In this document: positions 15,148 through 23,915 of the stretch, piece after piece | Layout of the letters: every line of letters begins with the position of its first letter | Position numbering within the stretch: position 1 is the stretch's first letter | From: Clostridiales bacterium | Lineage (GTDB): Bacteria; Bacillota; Clostridia; Christensenellales; UBA3700 | Length of the DNA stretch: 42,245 nt | Direction of reading: 5' to 3' | Assembly: GCA_015055975.1 (NCBI GenBank) | Contig: SVHF01000015.1 | Span: forward strand, 1-42,245 | Made by a program: the position numbers and the translations under genes | Notes under the pieces: model-generated | Seen by the model: the letters and a program-made list of their open reading frames with translations, nothing else | What the model was told of the DNA's origin: nothing | Database searches by the model: none

Positions 15148-16833
15148 TTATTTAACTTTAAGTGTTGTATAATCTGTATTTTTTGGATCATAGTTTGCAA
15201 GTGTTGGCCATCCTGTGATACCTGTTTCAGTTGCAATTTCTGTCATGTATCTTGCAGCTAGAGCTTGTGGATGGTAATCAATTGGGCTATATGAGAATGA
15301 CATATATGTACTATTCTCTGTACCGCCACCACCAGCACATTCACCTGGCAATACTGTTAATTTTGCCTTTAGTGAAGAATCTACTGATTCAACTCTTTCC
15401 CAATACTTTATTAAACCATTGTCATAAATTTGAATCATGTTCTTCTTTAGAGAATACTTAGGTTGTTGCAATTGGATGTAGTCCTTTGTATCCTTTGTTA
15501 AGCTTCCCTTAGCAAACATACACGCATCATCCATCTTTGCTTCTTTAACTGCCATATTAATTGTATATACGTGTGTCTTTGCATCATATTCAATAGTTGT
15601 CTTTGAAGCATCAATGTTTTCTTTAGAGAAGTCATATACAGCCCAGCCTGTACCATAGTTACCATAGTAGTACTTTAATACATCTGAATATGGTTGTAAT
15701 TCGAATGAATAATCATAAAGCGTTTCAAGTCTTCCCCATGGATCTTCGCCTGGATATAGGATATCGTCTGGACATTCTGCATAATCTAGAGATTTTACTT
15801 CGCCATATTCTTCTGAATATTCACCGCTAAAATATGTGTGTTCTGGGTATCCTGATTCTGGATCTTTAGCTCTTGCTTTATATCCCTTTGTTGTATATAA
15901 ATCTTCGTTGTAAGCACCCATCATATAGATGTATCCCAAATCATCACTCTTTCCGTAGAATTGAGCACCACCGTTTGGGCCACGCTTATATGCGTATGTT
16001 CCGTTGTATAGATATTCTTGGCAGTTATAACCAAATGATGTCTTTAATGCGTCTGTGATAACTGGAGTGATACCTTCAATATTTAATAGAGTAACACCAG
16101 ATATTGTTTGAGAGAAGAAGTTATCCTTTTCTTGCTCTTTTTGATATGCATTTGCAGCTGTTGGTTCTAATGAACCCATACCAAACGCTGCTCTAACACC
16201 TACATTAAATGTTGGGAAGTTTGCTTTAATTGGTCCTAAAGAAGCTGTAACTTGATCAGCATATACTTTTGAATCTGTATAACAATACCAACCTGTGCCT
16301 GCTACCTTTTGATAGTTTGTAATTGCCAAGCTATATAGACCAGCTGCAAATTCAGCTACATTTGTCTTATAGTTCCAACCTGTTGCAGCAATCATATCAT
16401 CAACAGTAACTAAATCTGTAGCTCCCTTCTTTAACTTAACGTTAGCCTTAGTTGCTTCATAGTTTTGATATCCGTTTACTTCTAATAATTCTTGGAAGTC
16501 GCTTGCAACAACTGCTTGCTTTGTAAATAATGGAAGAATTACAAATACTGCTACAACAACAAGTGCGGCAACGGCTGCTACAGAACCAACAACGATTCCA
16601 GCAATGGCACCTTTAGATAACTTTTTCTTTGCCTTTTTGCCTTTCTTGCCCTTCTTGTCTTCTTTTCCTAATTTCTTACCTTTTTTCTTTTTAGGTTCGT
16701 CTTCTTCGATTTCTTCATCCTCGTCATCAATGATTTCGTCGTCTAGCTCTTCATCGTCTAGGATTTCTTCGTCATCTAAGAATTCTTCTTCGTCTAGTAG
16801 ATCATCTAACTCTTCGTCATTTCTCTTTTTCAT
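15148..16833 (-). CDS. Single-pass membrane protein with acidic then lysine-rich cytoplasmic tail
   Basis: 561 residues, family not recognised. Residues 4-46 are almost all Asp/Glu with hydrophobic spacing (LDDLLDEEEFLDDEEILDDE). Residues 47-74 are very Lys-rich. A membrane helix follows at about 76-103, then an exported domain of about 450 residues rich in Tyr, Trp and Gly with no motif I know. The charge order (basic next to the membrane, bulk outside) implies type II orientation, the same plan as the surface protein at 7724-9424. GGGGAC precedes the ATG. The promoter is TTGTTT (16918-16923), 17 bp, TATTAT (16895-16900), back to back with that of nagA. A terminator follows the stop. Role unknown; perhaps surface binding or envelope assembly. 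Confidence 0.6.
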   Translation of the reverse strand: MKKRNDEELDDLLDEEEFLDDEEILDDEELDDEIIDDEDEEIEEDEPKKKKGKKLGKEDKKGKKGKKAKKKLSKGAIAGIVVGSVAAVAALVVVAVFVILPLFTKQAVVASDFQELLEVNGYQNYEATKANVKLKKGATDLVTVDDMIAATGWNYKTNVAEFAAGLYSLAITNYQKVAGTGWYCYTDSKVYADQVTASLGPIKANFPTFNVGVRAAFGMGSLEPTAANAYQKEQEKDNFFSQTISGVTLLNIEGITPVITDALKTSFGYNCQEYLYNGTYAYKRGPNGGAQFYGKSDDLGYIYMMGAYNEDLYTTKGYKARAKDPESGYPEHTYFSGEYSEEYGEVKSLDYAECPDDILYPGEDPWGRLETLYDYSFELQPYSDVLKYYYGNYGTGWAVYDFSKENIDASKTTIEYDAKTHVYTINMAVKEAKMDDACMFAKGSLTKDTKDYIQLQQPKYSLKKNMIQIYDNGLIKYWERVESVDSSLKAKLTVLPGECAGGGGTENSTYMSFSYSPIDYHPQALAARYMTEIATETGITGWPTLANYDPKNTDYTTLKVK

Positions 16834-16894
16834 AACTAGTCCCCTTTGTTGTTTTTGTCGCGCCCTTTTACACGCGCTTTATTTATATATAGAT

Positions 16895-16923
16895 ATAATA
16901 CACGAAATAACTTAAAAAAACAA
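16895..16923 (-). promoter_or_regulatory. Promoter of the acidic/basic membrane protein
   Basis: Minus strand TTGTTT (16918-16923), 17 bp, TATTAT (16895-16900). Its leader contains two CGCG-type clusters (AAGCGCGTG and GGGCGCGAC). Confidence 0.6.
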
Positions 16924-16928
16924 TATCC

Positions 16929-16957
16929 TTGAATTGAGTTCATTTCGCCCTTATAAT
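16929..16957 (+). promoter_or_regulatory. nagA: nagA promoter
   Basis: TTGAAT (16929-16934), exactly 17 bp, TATAAT (16952-16957). It shows that an upstream in-frame TTG at 16934 lies within the promoter and cannot be the start. Confidence 0.85.
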
Positions 16958-16975
16958 ATTAGCGAGGATATTCTA

Positions 16976-18127
16976 ATGTTATCTATTATTAATGCTAAAT
17001 TATTTATAAATGGAAAATTCCAAGAAAATACAGCGCTAAACATCGATGGAAATAAGATTGTTTCCATTGGAAAGCCTGCTTTTTCTAAAACTTTCGATGT
17101 TAAAGGAAATATTGTTGCAGCTGGATATATAGATATTCATACTCATGGTGGACTATCTAAAGATTGCATGGAGCCTACGATATCCGCAATAGAAACCATT
17201 GCTAAATACCATTTATCTACAGGCATAACATCTTTCTATCCAACAACTATGACAGCGCCAATTGAAGATATTCAAAAAGCAATAGATAATATCCGTGATT
17301 TTAAAAATAACAAATTTGCAAACATACTTGGCATTCATTTAGAAGGACCATTTTTATCTAAAGGTGCATCTGGTGCACATAAACCAGAACTTTTACTTGA
17401 CCCACTAGACGAAAATGCACATTTTGTTTTTAACAATAAAGATATTGTAAAGCGTGTGACACTTGCGCCAAACAAGGCAAATGCCGCTGCATTTACAAAA
17501 AGATGTGTTAGTAATGATATCCAGGTATCTTTAGGACATGACGAATCAATCGATGATGAGATATATGCTTGTGTAGATAATGGTGCAACATCTGTGACAC
17601 ATATGTATAATTGCACATCAAGACCATCTAGAAGAAACAACCCTAAAAAGCATTTAGGCTTAACTGAGGTTGGGTTAATTGAAGATAGATTATTCGCTGA
17701 AGTAATCGCCGACGATAGACATGTTCCAAATGCCCTATTTAAATTGATTTATAAGCAAAAAGGTGCGGATAGAATCTGCCTAGTTTCAGATTCTCTATCT
17801 TGTGCTGGTGAAAAAGATGGCGAATACTATATTGGATCTGGAGATTCTAAACAAAAGATAGAAATCGAAGATAATGTTGCTGTAATTAAAGAATTAAACA
17901 CATATGCTGGATCTATTACTCCAATATCTAAAATGGTAGCTCAGCTTTATAAAGCCGGCATTAAAAAAGAAGATGCTATAAAGATGGCAACTCTAACCCC
18001 TGCAAAACTTATGAATTTAGATAATCGTGGAGATATTAAAGAAGGCTATATGGCCGAATTAAATATTTTAGATGAGAATCTAGAAGTTCTATACACTATA
18101 TTTAACGAGGAAGTTCTTCCTCATTAA
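16976..18127 (+). CDS. nagA: N-acetylglucosamine-6-phosphate deacetylase
   Basis: 383 residues from the ATG at 16976, preceded by GAGG. Amidohydrolase motifs: DIHTHGG (His55, His57), HLEGPF with the metal Glu, SLGHDES, VTHMYN and VSDSLSCAG with the catalytic Asp. NagA removes acetate from GlcNAc-6-P, the committed step of amino sugar catabolism and cell wall recycling. No nagB follows here. The gene ends 26 bp inside the convergent ECF gene. It fits with the NahK-like kinase, GalE, GH27 and GH3 genes as part of a glycan-using lifestyle. Confidence 0.93.
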   Translation: MLSIINAKLFINGKFQENTALNIDGNKIVSIGKPAFSKTFDVKGNIVAAGYIDIHTHGGLSKDCMEPTISAIETIAKYHLSTGITSFYPTTMTAPIEDIQKAIDNIRDFKNNKFANILGIHLEGPFLSKGASGAHKPELLLDPLDENAHFVFNNKDIVKRVTLAPNKANAAAFTKRCVSNDIQVSLGHDESIDDEIYACVDNGATSVTHMYNCTSRPSRRNNPKKHLGLTEVGLIEDRLFAEVIADDRHVPNALFKLIYKQKGADRICLVSDSLSCAGEKDGEYYIGSGDSKQKIEIEDNVAVIKELNTYAGSITPISKMVAQLYKAGIKKEDAIKMATLTPAKLMNLDNRGDIKEGYMAELNILDENLEVLYTIFNEEVLPH

Positions 18128-18719
18128 ACTCTGAATCCAATTTCGTTTGATGAGATGCCGTATATCTTTTCAAAGGCTTTTCTAAGGCCTTATATAATAC
18201 TGGCATTAAAACTATAACAGAACTAAACCCCATGATACATTGCCCGATTTCCCAAGGAATATCTCCAATTGTCCATCCTAGCCATGCGGCATAAAAGGTT
18301 TCAAACGTTTGCCCATCATATATTAAAGCTGTAATAACCGCAAAAGTTTGCCCATAAATAAACCCATGGATAGCGGTAATGAGTGCAATTGGTATTAATC
18401 TTTTATAAAAAGATCCTTTTATGAGATTTGTCACAAGTAACATTGTTGGCAAAAGTGCCCATGCGAAAAACATCGTAGGAATAGAAACATAAAGTGGCCA
18501 CATCCCGCCTGTTATAAAACAATCTAACATTACGTAATAGAATAATACGCTAAGAGTAAATCTATATCCAAAGAATACGAAGTTAAACACTACTAAAAAT
18601 GTTACAAATTGTAAAAAAGGAATAGCCGCGAACGCTTCATCTACGGCCAAAGTCAATGCTGTCATTAAAGCCATTAAGACTAGCCTATAAGTTAGGCTAG
18701 TCTTTGACCAATCAATCAT
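18102..18719 (-). CDS. ECF transporter substrate-binding (S) component
   Basis: 205 residues with about six membrane helices. The short length, N-terminal segment LMALMTALTLAVDEAF and overall profile match ECF S components, which bind vitamins and share an energising EcfAAT module encoded elsewhere. Its ATG overlaps the stop of the lipoprotein gene by one base (TAATG), so the two are coupled. The DUF4430-like lipoprotein partner suggests cobalamin or a related ligand, but substrate is inference. Its last 26 bp overlap the end of nagA on the other strand, where GAGGAA-GTTC-TTCCTC can fold. Confidence 0.7.
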   Translation of the reverse strand: MIDWSKTSLTYRLVLMALMTALTLAVDEAFAAIPFLQFVTFLVVFNFVFFGYRFTLSVLFYYVMLDCFITGGMWPLYVSIPTMFFAWALLPTMLLVTNLIKGSFYKRLIPIALITAIHGFIYGQTFAVITALIYDGQTFETFYAAWLGWTIGDIPWEIGQCIMGFSSVIVLMPVLYKALEKPLKRYTASHQTKLDSEFNEEELPR

Positions 18720-19237
18720 TATGAACCAATAGTTCCGTCGTATCCGTCAATTACGATTGTGTATGTTGTCAATCCATCAACGAAGTCAACTGTTACACCA
18801 TTAGAATAGTGTCCGTTGAATGCCATATATGACCATTGGAAATCTGTATCTGTATATTCTGGAACAGCAGCGAATTTTCCGCTTGTTAGATACCATGAAG
18901 TAGAATAACCAACTGTTGTGTCAACAAACAAAATATAATCTGTATCGTTGAAAGCAATCTTATGTGAACCTTCTTCGTTTGTTGCAACAGCTGCTAATGC
19001 TTCTGATACATTAATTTGTCCTGCTTTTACTTGGATTGTTTTTTGAGCTAAGATTTCGCCATCTAATTTTGCTGAATAGTTATCGTCTACACCATTGTAT
19101 TTACGGATAACTAATTCAAATGTTGTATCTTCTTTTGCAGCTTTGTCTGACTTATCACAAGATACAAAAACTGATAGAGAAACTACTAATATTGCTATAA
19201 TAGCAATAACTGATAAAATTTTTGTTAACTTTTTCAT
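18719..19237 (-). CDS. Lipoprotein with DUF4430/transcobalamin-like domain
   Basis: 172 residues. A signal peptide ends in the lipobox SVFVSC, lipidated at about Cys27. The mature part begins with a FELVIRKYNG strand and continues as a beta-grasp-like domain with GSHKIAFNDTDYILFVDTTVGYSTSWYLTSGKF and YMAFNGHYSNGV. This resembles DUF4430 domains, which are related to the C-terminal part of transcobalamin and are linked in Firmicutes with cobalamin uptake. It would sit on the outer membrane face and hand ligand to the ECF S component encoded downstream. AAGGAGG precedes the start. A leader of about 165 nt lies before it. The family call is by general resemblance. Confidence 0.65.
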   Translation of the reverse strand: MKKLTKILSVIAIIAILVVSLSVFVSCDKSDKAAKEDTTFELVIRKYNGVDDNYSAKLDGEILAQKTIQVKAGQINVSEALAAVATNEEGSHKIAFNDTDYILFVDTTVGYSTSWYLTSGKFAAVPEYTDTDFQWSYMAFNGHYSNGVTVDFVDGLTTYTIVIDGYDGTIGS

Positions 19238-19403
19238 GTGTTTTCATCCTCCTTTTTACATGATTTGATTAAGGGGATGAAGAGAATTAAAAGCATGCAA
19301 GCATGTTAGAATCTTCTAATCGGTCGCAAGGGGCTAAAACCCTTAAAAATTCACACTCTACTAACAACCTCTTAATCTCGAAGTTAATATTTATATTATT
19401 GTC
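19238..19403 (-). promoter_or_regulatory. Candidate structured leader (riboswitch-like) before lipoprotein/ECF genes
   Basis: From the predicted start (about 19403) to the ATG is about 165 nt. A closing helix joins GATTAAGAGG (19377-19368) to CCCCTTAATC (19276-19267), 9 of 10. Inside are TGTTAG (19366-19361) with CTAACA (19309-19304), hairpin AAGGG/CCCTT (19344-19340 with 19332-19328), and a CATG/CATG tetraloop hairpin (19305-19294). The ribosome binding site follows the closing helix, as in translational riboswitches. I do not see the cobalamin B12 box or another known class. Confidence 0.45.
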
Positions 19404-19409
19404 GTAAAG

Positions 19410-19438
19410 ATTATATCAATCTACCCTATTTTTGGCAA
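19410..19438 (-). promoter_or_regulatory. Promoter of the lipoprotein/ECF operon
   Basis: Minus strand TTGCCA (19433-19438), 17 bp, TATAAT (19410-19415). It overlaps the last codons of the upstream GH27 gene. Confidence 0.8.
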
Positions 19439-21036
19439 GGACCTACAACAAATACTTTTACACTATGCCCTGGAAGTTTACAAGATAGCGTATTTACTAC
19501 CTTATCTTTTTCTCCGCTCCATAATTCTTTAGTATCATATTGAGGAGCTAATTTGAAGTTAACATAGTTATCTTTTGCTAATTCATCCAAAGATAGCTTT
19601 CCTTTCTTTGGGATAAGTCCTCTATTGAAAAAGCATATTGCTGTATATCCTTTATCTAGTGGCTTTGCTAAAATATCTACAAAACCTCTCTTTATTCTTT
19701 TGCATGGCTTACATAATGGATCTTGGTCAATTGCAATTAAATCTTTGTTAGTCACAATATCCAAAACACCTTGATCCATCTTTCTTATATCGTTGCCTAA
19801 AATTAGTGGCGCTGTCATCATACACCAAAGTGTAAAGTGAGCTCTGTTTTCATTTAATGTTAACTTGCCATTGCCTACTTCTAGCATATCTGGGTCATTG
19901 TATGACCCAACGCCTGCATAGTTGTATCTTTTAACTGTTTTGTCATATATGATTTTTATCCATGGCCAAATAGGTCTTATATCTGGAGTTGTTCTCCATA
20001 AATTGCCAGCTTTAGCTCCCCACATATATGGCTTATTAAATCCCCATTCACAAATAGAATATACAATTGGCTTTTTACCTTCTGTAGCTCTCTTTAAACA
20101 TTGTCCCATATTGTAATATTGATAGAAAGCTCCATCTGCTCTATTTCTAATAGGGTTTGATAGTCTAATTTTGTTTATACCCTTCTTTAGTTTTACCTTT
20201 GTTTGGAAACGCGCTGTAATGTTGAATGGAAATTGTGGTGGGAAGTCTATGAAATAGAAATCCTCTTCGTTTATCTCAACTTGCAAGAATTTCTCATAAT
20301 GGCCTCTCTTTCTAATATGCACAGTTAGCACATATTCTCCATCTTCTTCTGCGTAAACGTTATCGAAGATAACGGCACCAAGACCAGCGTCTAGTCCAGA
20401 TATGTGCTTTTTTTGCTTAACTTTTGAATCTGGCATCAACTTTGCTAAGCCTTCGCACTTTGCGGAAATGCAATCTATTTCTTGATAATAATCCCCTTTC
20501 ATTACACTTATTGCCGTAATTAAAGGTGCATATTTTGATTTAACTTCATGATGGCAATAATCGTATTTGAAATATTCAATGCCCCACGATGCAATTGTAT
20601 TTGCATCGATTTGCTCATGATGAAGCGATGCTGGCAAATCTTCACATGTATAAACACCATTTGAAGAATAGATACCAACCTTTAATCCCATTTCATTTAA
20701 ATCTTTTACAAGCGCTGGGATGCCATGTTTAAATCTTACTAAATCACCTTGAAGTCTGCCCTCTTCGTCACGCATATTTGAATGCCAGTTATCATCAAGG
20801 TTTATATATTTATAACCAGCCTTAACAAGGCCTTTATCTACCATTGCTTTGCCAGTTTGTTTAAATAGATTTTCATCTATTTCATTTCTAAATGTATTCC
20901 AAGAAGACCACCCCATTGGAGGAGTTTTACAATTCTCATTTAAATAATCTTGTTTTATCTCTAAATGGGATACTCTTTTTCTAAACCCCAAGAACTGCTT
21001 AATGTAGCAAATTGGGCACATTCCATTTCTTCTCAT
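19426..21036 (-). CDS. GH27 alpha-galactosidase-like enzyme with inserted beta domain
   Basis: 536 residues from the ATG at 21036, chosen because AAGGTGG lies before it; a longer frame to 21159 would run into the dut promoter. GH27 features: PPMGWSSWNTF (39-49), INLDDNW, catalytic nucleophile Asp159 in YFKYDYC, and acid/base Asp383 in GSYNDPDMLEVG. It removes alpha-linked Gal or GalNAc. Between the nucleophile and acid/base strands, about residues 183-316 form an extra segment of beta character (DGEYVLTVHIRKRG, KGINKIRLSNP) that looks like a CBM6/35-type carbohydrate module set into the barrel. No signal peptide is seen, so it is probably cytoplasmic. The N-terminus has CPIC and a basic stretch. 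Confidence 0.85.
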   Translation of the reverse strand: MRRNGMCPICYIKQFLGFRKRVSHLEIKQDYLNENCKTPPMGWSSWNTFRNEIDENLFKQTGKAMVDKGLVKAGYKYINLDDNWHSNMRDEEGRLQGDLVRFKHGIPALVKDLNEMGLKVGIYSSNGVYTCEDLPASLHHEQIDANTIASWGIEYFKYDYCHHEVKSKYAPLITAISVMKGDYYQEIDCISAKCEGLAKLMPDSKVKQKKHISGLDAGLGAVIFDNVYAEEDGEYVLTVHIRKRGHYEKFLQVEINEEDFYFIDFPPQFPFNITARFQTKVKLKKGINKIRLSNPIRNRADGAFYQYYNMGQCLKRATEGKKPIVYSICEWGFNKPYMWGAKAGNLWRTTPDIRPIWPWIKIIYDKTVKRYNYAGVGSYNDPDMLEVGNGKLTLNENRAHFTLWCMMTAPLILGNDIRKMDQGVLDIVTNKDLIAIDQDPLCKPCKRIKRGFVDILAKPLDKGYTAICFFNRGLIPKKGKLSLDELAKDNYVNFKLAPQYDTKELWSGEKDKVVNTLSCKLPGHSVKVFVVGPCQK

Positions 21037-21068
21037 AATTTCCACCTTCCAACGATTATTATAATTTA

Positions 21069-21099
21069 TTGAAATAAATTGTTCAATATGTGGTATAAT
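21069..21099 (+). promoter_or_regulatory. dut: dut promoter
   Basis: TATAAT at 21094-21099 is clear. The best -35 is TTGAAA (21069-21074), at a long 19-bp spacing. Confidence 0.5.
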
Positions 21100-21117
21100 C
21101 CCAAATAGGTGATAACA

Positions 21118-21624
21118 ATGCAAAAAATAGCTAAATTTGAAAAAGTATCTTTCGAGCAATATAAAAAAGATTTTGAAGACACATTTAACACTCTAGATAA
21201 TGTTAATCAAATATATAATGATATTTGCTTGCCAAAGCGTGCAACAAAAGGTTCTGCTGGCTACGACTTTTTTGCTCCAATAGATATAACACTAAAACCT
21301 GGGGAAACTATAAAGATTCCAACTGGAATTAGAGTAAAAATCGAAGATGGATGGGTATTAAAATGTTACCCTCGCTCTGGTCTTGGATTTAAATATAGAA
21401 TGCAATTAAACAACACTGTTGGCATCATAGATGCAGATTATTATTTCTCTTCAAATGAGGGCCACATCTTTACAAAAATAACAAATGATTCAAACGAAGG
21501 AAAAACAATAGAAATTAAAAAAGGTCAAGGTTTCATGCAAGGCATCTTTGTAGAGTTTGGAATAACATACGATGATGACGTTCAAGACATTCGAGACGGC
21601 GGATTTGGATCAACAACAAAGTAA
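21118..21624 (+). CDS. dut: dUTP diphosphatase (trimeric)
   Basis: 168 residues from the ATG at 21118, set by AGGTG at 21107-21111; a GTG nine bases earlier is inside that site. All five trimeric dUTPase motifs are visible: KGSAGYDFFA, PRSGLGFK, TVGIIDADYYF (catalytic Asp), GFMQGIF and DGGFGSTTK. The enzyme hydrolyses dUTP to dUMP, keeping uracil out of DNA and feeding dTMP synthesis. It carries an N-terminal extension of about 35 residues, and motif 3 has DADYYF where DxDYxG is usual. A bidirectional terminator follows. Confidence 0.93.
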   Translation: MQKIAKFEKVSFEQYKKDFEDTFNTLDNVNQIYNDICLPKRATKGSAGYDFFAPIDITLKPGETIKIPTGIRVKIEDGWVLKCYPRSGLGFKYRMQLNNTVGIIDADYYFSSNEGHIFTKITNDSNEGKTIEIKKGQGFMQGIFVEFGITYDDDVQDIRDGGFGSTTK

Positions 21625-21627
21625 ACC

Positions 21628-21657
21628 AAAAAGTTCCTCGAGTCGAGGAACTTTTTT
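21628..21657. terminator. Bidirectional terminator, dut / tkt
   Basis: AAAAAGTTCCTCG (21628-21640) pairs with CGAGGAACTTTTT (21644-21656) around AGT. T runs flank the stem on both strands, serving the two convergent genes. Confidence 0.9.
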
Positions 21658-21674
21658 AATGCTTCTAATGTTTT

Positions 21675-23657
21675 TTATTTTACTAATGCCTTTGCTTTTT
21701 CAGCTACATTTTGAGCGGTGAATCCATAGTAATCAAAAAGCTTACTAAATGGTGCTGATGTTCCAAAATCTTGCATGCAGATATAATCACCATCAAGTCC
21801 AACATATTTACCCCATTCTTTTGCTGTAGCTGCTTCAACAACCAATCTTGCTCTGCATGCCTTTGGCAAAACTTGTTCTTGATATTCTTTAGATTGCTTG
21901 TCGAATACTTCCATTGATGGCATTGATACAACTCTTGCATCAATTCCGCTTTCCTTTAGAATATCTACCGCTTGAACACATGGGCCAACTTCACTTCCTG
22001 ATGCCATTAAGATAACATCTGGAACCTTCTTTTCGCTATCGATAAGAATATAACCACCCTTTAGAGCGCCTTCCTTTGTAGATTTATTATGAACTAACAA
22101 CTTTTGACGTGTTGTAATAATAGCAGTAGGTCCATTTGCTTGCATAGCATGAACAAATGCAGCTGCTGTTTCAACACCATCGCATGGTCTATATACATCA
22201 AGACCTGGGATGCTTCTTATAGATACTAATTGTTCTACTGGTTGGTGTGTTGGTCCATCTTCACCTACACCGATTGAGTCGTGTGAGAAAATGTATGTAA
22301 CAGGAAGCTTCATCATTGCGCTCATTCTAATTGAATATTTCATGTAATCTGAGAATACGAAGAATGTTGCACACATTGGAACAAGACCACCATGAAGAGC
22401 CATACCATTACAGATAGCGCCCATTGCGTGTTCTCTAACACCATAGTGGAATTCAAGACCTGTTGGGTTTTGAGCTGAGAAATATTCTTTACCCTTAATA
22501 ACTGTACAGTTAGAACCACCAAGGTCTGCACTTCCTATTGCTATATTTGGCATATCCTTATCTAGCTTTGCTAGAATTTCACCACAGTGGTTTCTTGTAG
22601 CGATTGAATTAGGATTTACATTGAATAATTCTGGATCGTTAATTGCAACTTGCTTTCCATCATTATGTACCCAAGATAGGAATTCTTTATATTCTTGAGG
22701 ATATTTAGCTTCATATGCTTTTAGCATATCGTTATATTGAGCTTCTAGCTTCTTGCCCTTTCTCTTCATAATCTTTGCTAAATCTTTTACATCTTCTGGA
22801 ACTTCAAATGGAGGAAGGGTCCAGCCTAGATTATCTTTTAATCCTTGTAAAGCTTCAGCTCCTAGTGGTGCCCCGTGAGAAGATGCTGAATCTACTTTTG
22901 AAGAACCAAAACCGATATGGCTTTCAACAATGATTAATGATGGTTGCTTTTCGTTTGCCTTAGCTTTCTTTATAGCCTTTCTAATCTTATCTATATTGTC
23001 TACTGAGCCAACTTTAATAACTTGCCAGCCTAGTGCTTCATGACGCTTTGCAACATCTTCTGTAAATGCTAAATCTGTAGAACCTTCAATTGTTATTCTA
23101 TTTGAATCATAGAATAGGATTAACTTACCAAGTTCCCAAGTTCCAGCCAAAGATGCGGCTTCGTTTTCAATACCTTCCATCATACATCCATCACCGCAAA
23201 GTGCATATGTATAGTGGTCAACTACTTTTAAATCACCTTTGTTGAACTTGTTTGACAATATCTTTTCAGCAACGGCAAAACCTACAGCATTTGCTATACC
23301 TTGTCCTAATGGACCTGTTGAGCAATCAACACCAGCTGTTACTCCGATTTCTGGGTGACCTGGTGTTTTGCTGTGTAGTTGTCTAAAATTAGATAAATCT
23401 TCTTTAGATACTTTATATCCGCAAAGATGTAGGATGCTATATAACATTGATGAGGCATGACCGCATGATAATACAAATCTATCTCTATTGAAGAAACTTG
23501 GGTTGTTAGGATTTACGTTAATTTGATTAGCAAATAATTCTGCTACAAGTGGTGCTACTCCAAGTGGTGTTCCTGGGTGTCCAGAATTTGCTTTTTCGAT
23601 TTGATCTGCTGATAAAATACGAATTGTTTTTGTTAATCCTTCTAAATTCTTATACAT
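21675..23657 (-). CDS. tkt: Transketolase
   Basis: 660 residues, full length. Thiamine diphosphate domain with NSGHPGTPLG, HGHAS-type CGHASSML, GPLGQGIANAVG and the ThDP motif GDGCMMEGIENEAAS. The pyrimidine domain has GVREHAMG with the catalytic Glu and the DSIGVGEDGPTHQPVE segment. It transfers two-carbon units in the non-oxidative pentose phosphate pathway, supplying ribose-5-P for the nucleotide genes nearby. TAGGAGG precedes the ATG. The leader and promoter region hold a TTGAC/GTCAA inverted repeat (23761-23777) and a CGCGCGCGC cluster (23781-23789). Confidence 0.97.
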   Translation of the reverse strand: MYKNLEGLTKTIRILSADQIEKANSGHPGTPLGVAPLVAELFANQINVNPNNPSFFNRDRFVLSCGHASSMLYSILHLCGYKVSKEDLSNFRQLHSKTPGHPEIGVTAGVDCSTGPLGQGIANAVGFAVAEKILSNKFNKGDLKVVDHYTYALCGDGCMMEGIENEAASLAGTWELGKLILFYDSNRITIEGSTDLAFTEDVAKRHEALGWQVIKVGSVDNIDKIRKAIKKAKANEKQPSLIIVESHIGFGSSKVDSASSHGAPLGAEALQGLKDNLGWTLPPFEVPEDVKDLAKIMKRKGKKLEAQYNDMLKAYEAKYPQEYKEFLSWVHNDGKQVAINDPELFNVNPNSIATRNHCGEILAKLDKDMPNIAIGSADLGGSNCTVIKGKEYFSAQNPTGLEFHYGVREHAMGAICNGMALHGGLVPMCATFFVFSDYMKYSIRMSAMMKLPVTYIFSHDSIGVGEDGPTHQPVEQLVSIRSIPGLDVYRPCDGVETAAAFVHAMQANGPTAIITTRQKLLVHNKSTKEGALKGGYILIDSEKKVPDVILMASGSEVGPCVQAVDILKESGIDARVVSMPSMEVFDKQSKEYQEQVLPKACRARLVVEAATAKEWGKYVGLDGDYICMQDFGTSAPFSKLFDYYGFTAQNVAEKAKALVK

Positions 23658-23867
23658 AAATGCGGTGCCTCCTAAAAATGCAAATTTTCATAACAAAAAA
23701 GGCGCCAAAAAACTTGGGACTTAAATCGTTATAAACCTGACACTATTATGTTATTATTTTTTGACACCAAAAGTCAATAACGCGCGCGCATAAAATCTTA
23801 ATTTTCTAAATATTTTATAAATATTTAAGCACGATAGAAAATTTTTCAAATTTTTTCTCGATTAGGG
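23658..23867. promoter_or_regulatory. tkt control region
   Basis: The minus strand has TTGACT with a candidate -10 TAACAT about 18 bp on. The -35 belongs to the inverted repeat TTGAC-ACCAAAA-GTCAA (23761-23777), and CGCGCGCGC lies just upstream. Further toward 23860 the DNA is AT-rich with no other feature. Confidence 0.4.
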
Positions 23868-23896
23868 TTGAAATTGGATAGCATTTTTTATACAAT
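23868..23896 (+). promoter_or_regulatory. DUF1846 gene promoter
   Basis: TTGAAA (23868-23873), 17 bp, TACAAT (23891-23896). An in-frame TTG at 23868 is the -35 and not a start codon. Confidence 0.8.
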
Positions 23897-23915
23897 TTTA
23901 GGCGAGGTATTTACA

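Noticed and set aside
16934..16975. Longer nagA start at an upstream TTG
   Set aside because: That TTG lies inside the -35/-10 promoter, while the ATG at 16976 has a ribosome binding site.
19238..19403. Cobalamin riboswitch
   Set aside because: The gene context suggested it, but the conserved B12 box could not be found on the minus strand; kept only as an unnamed structured leader.
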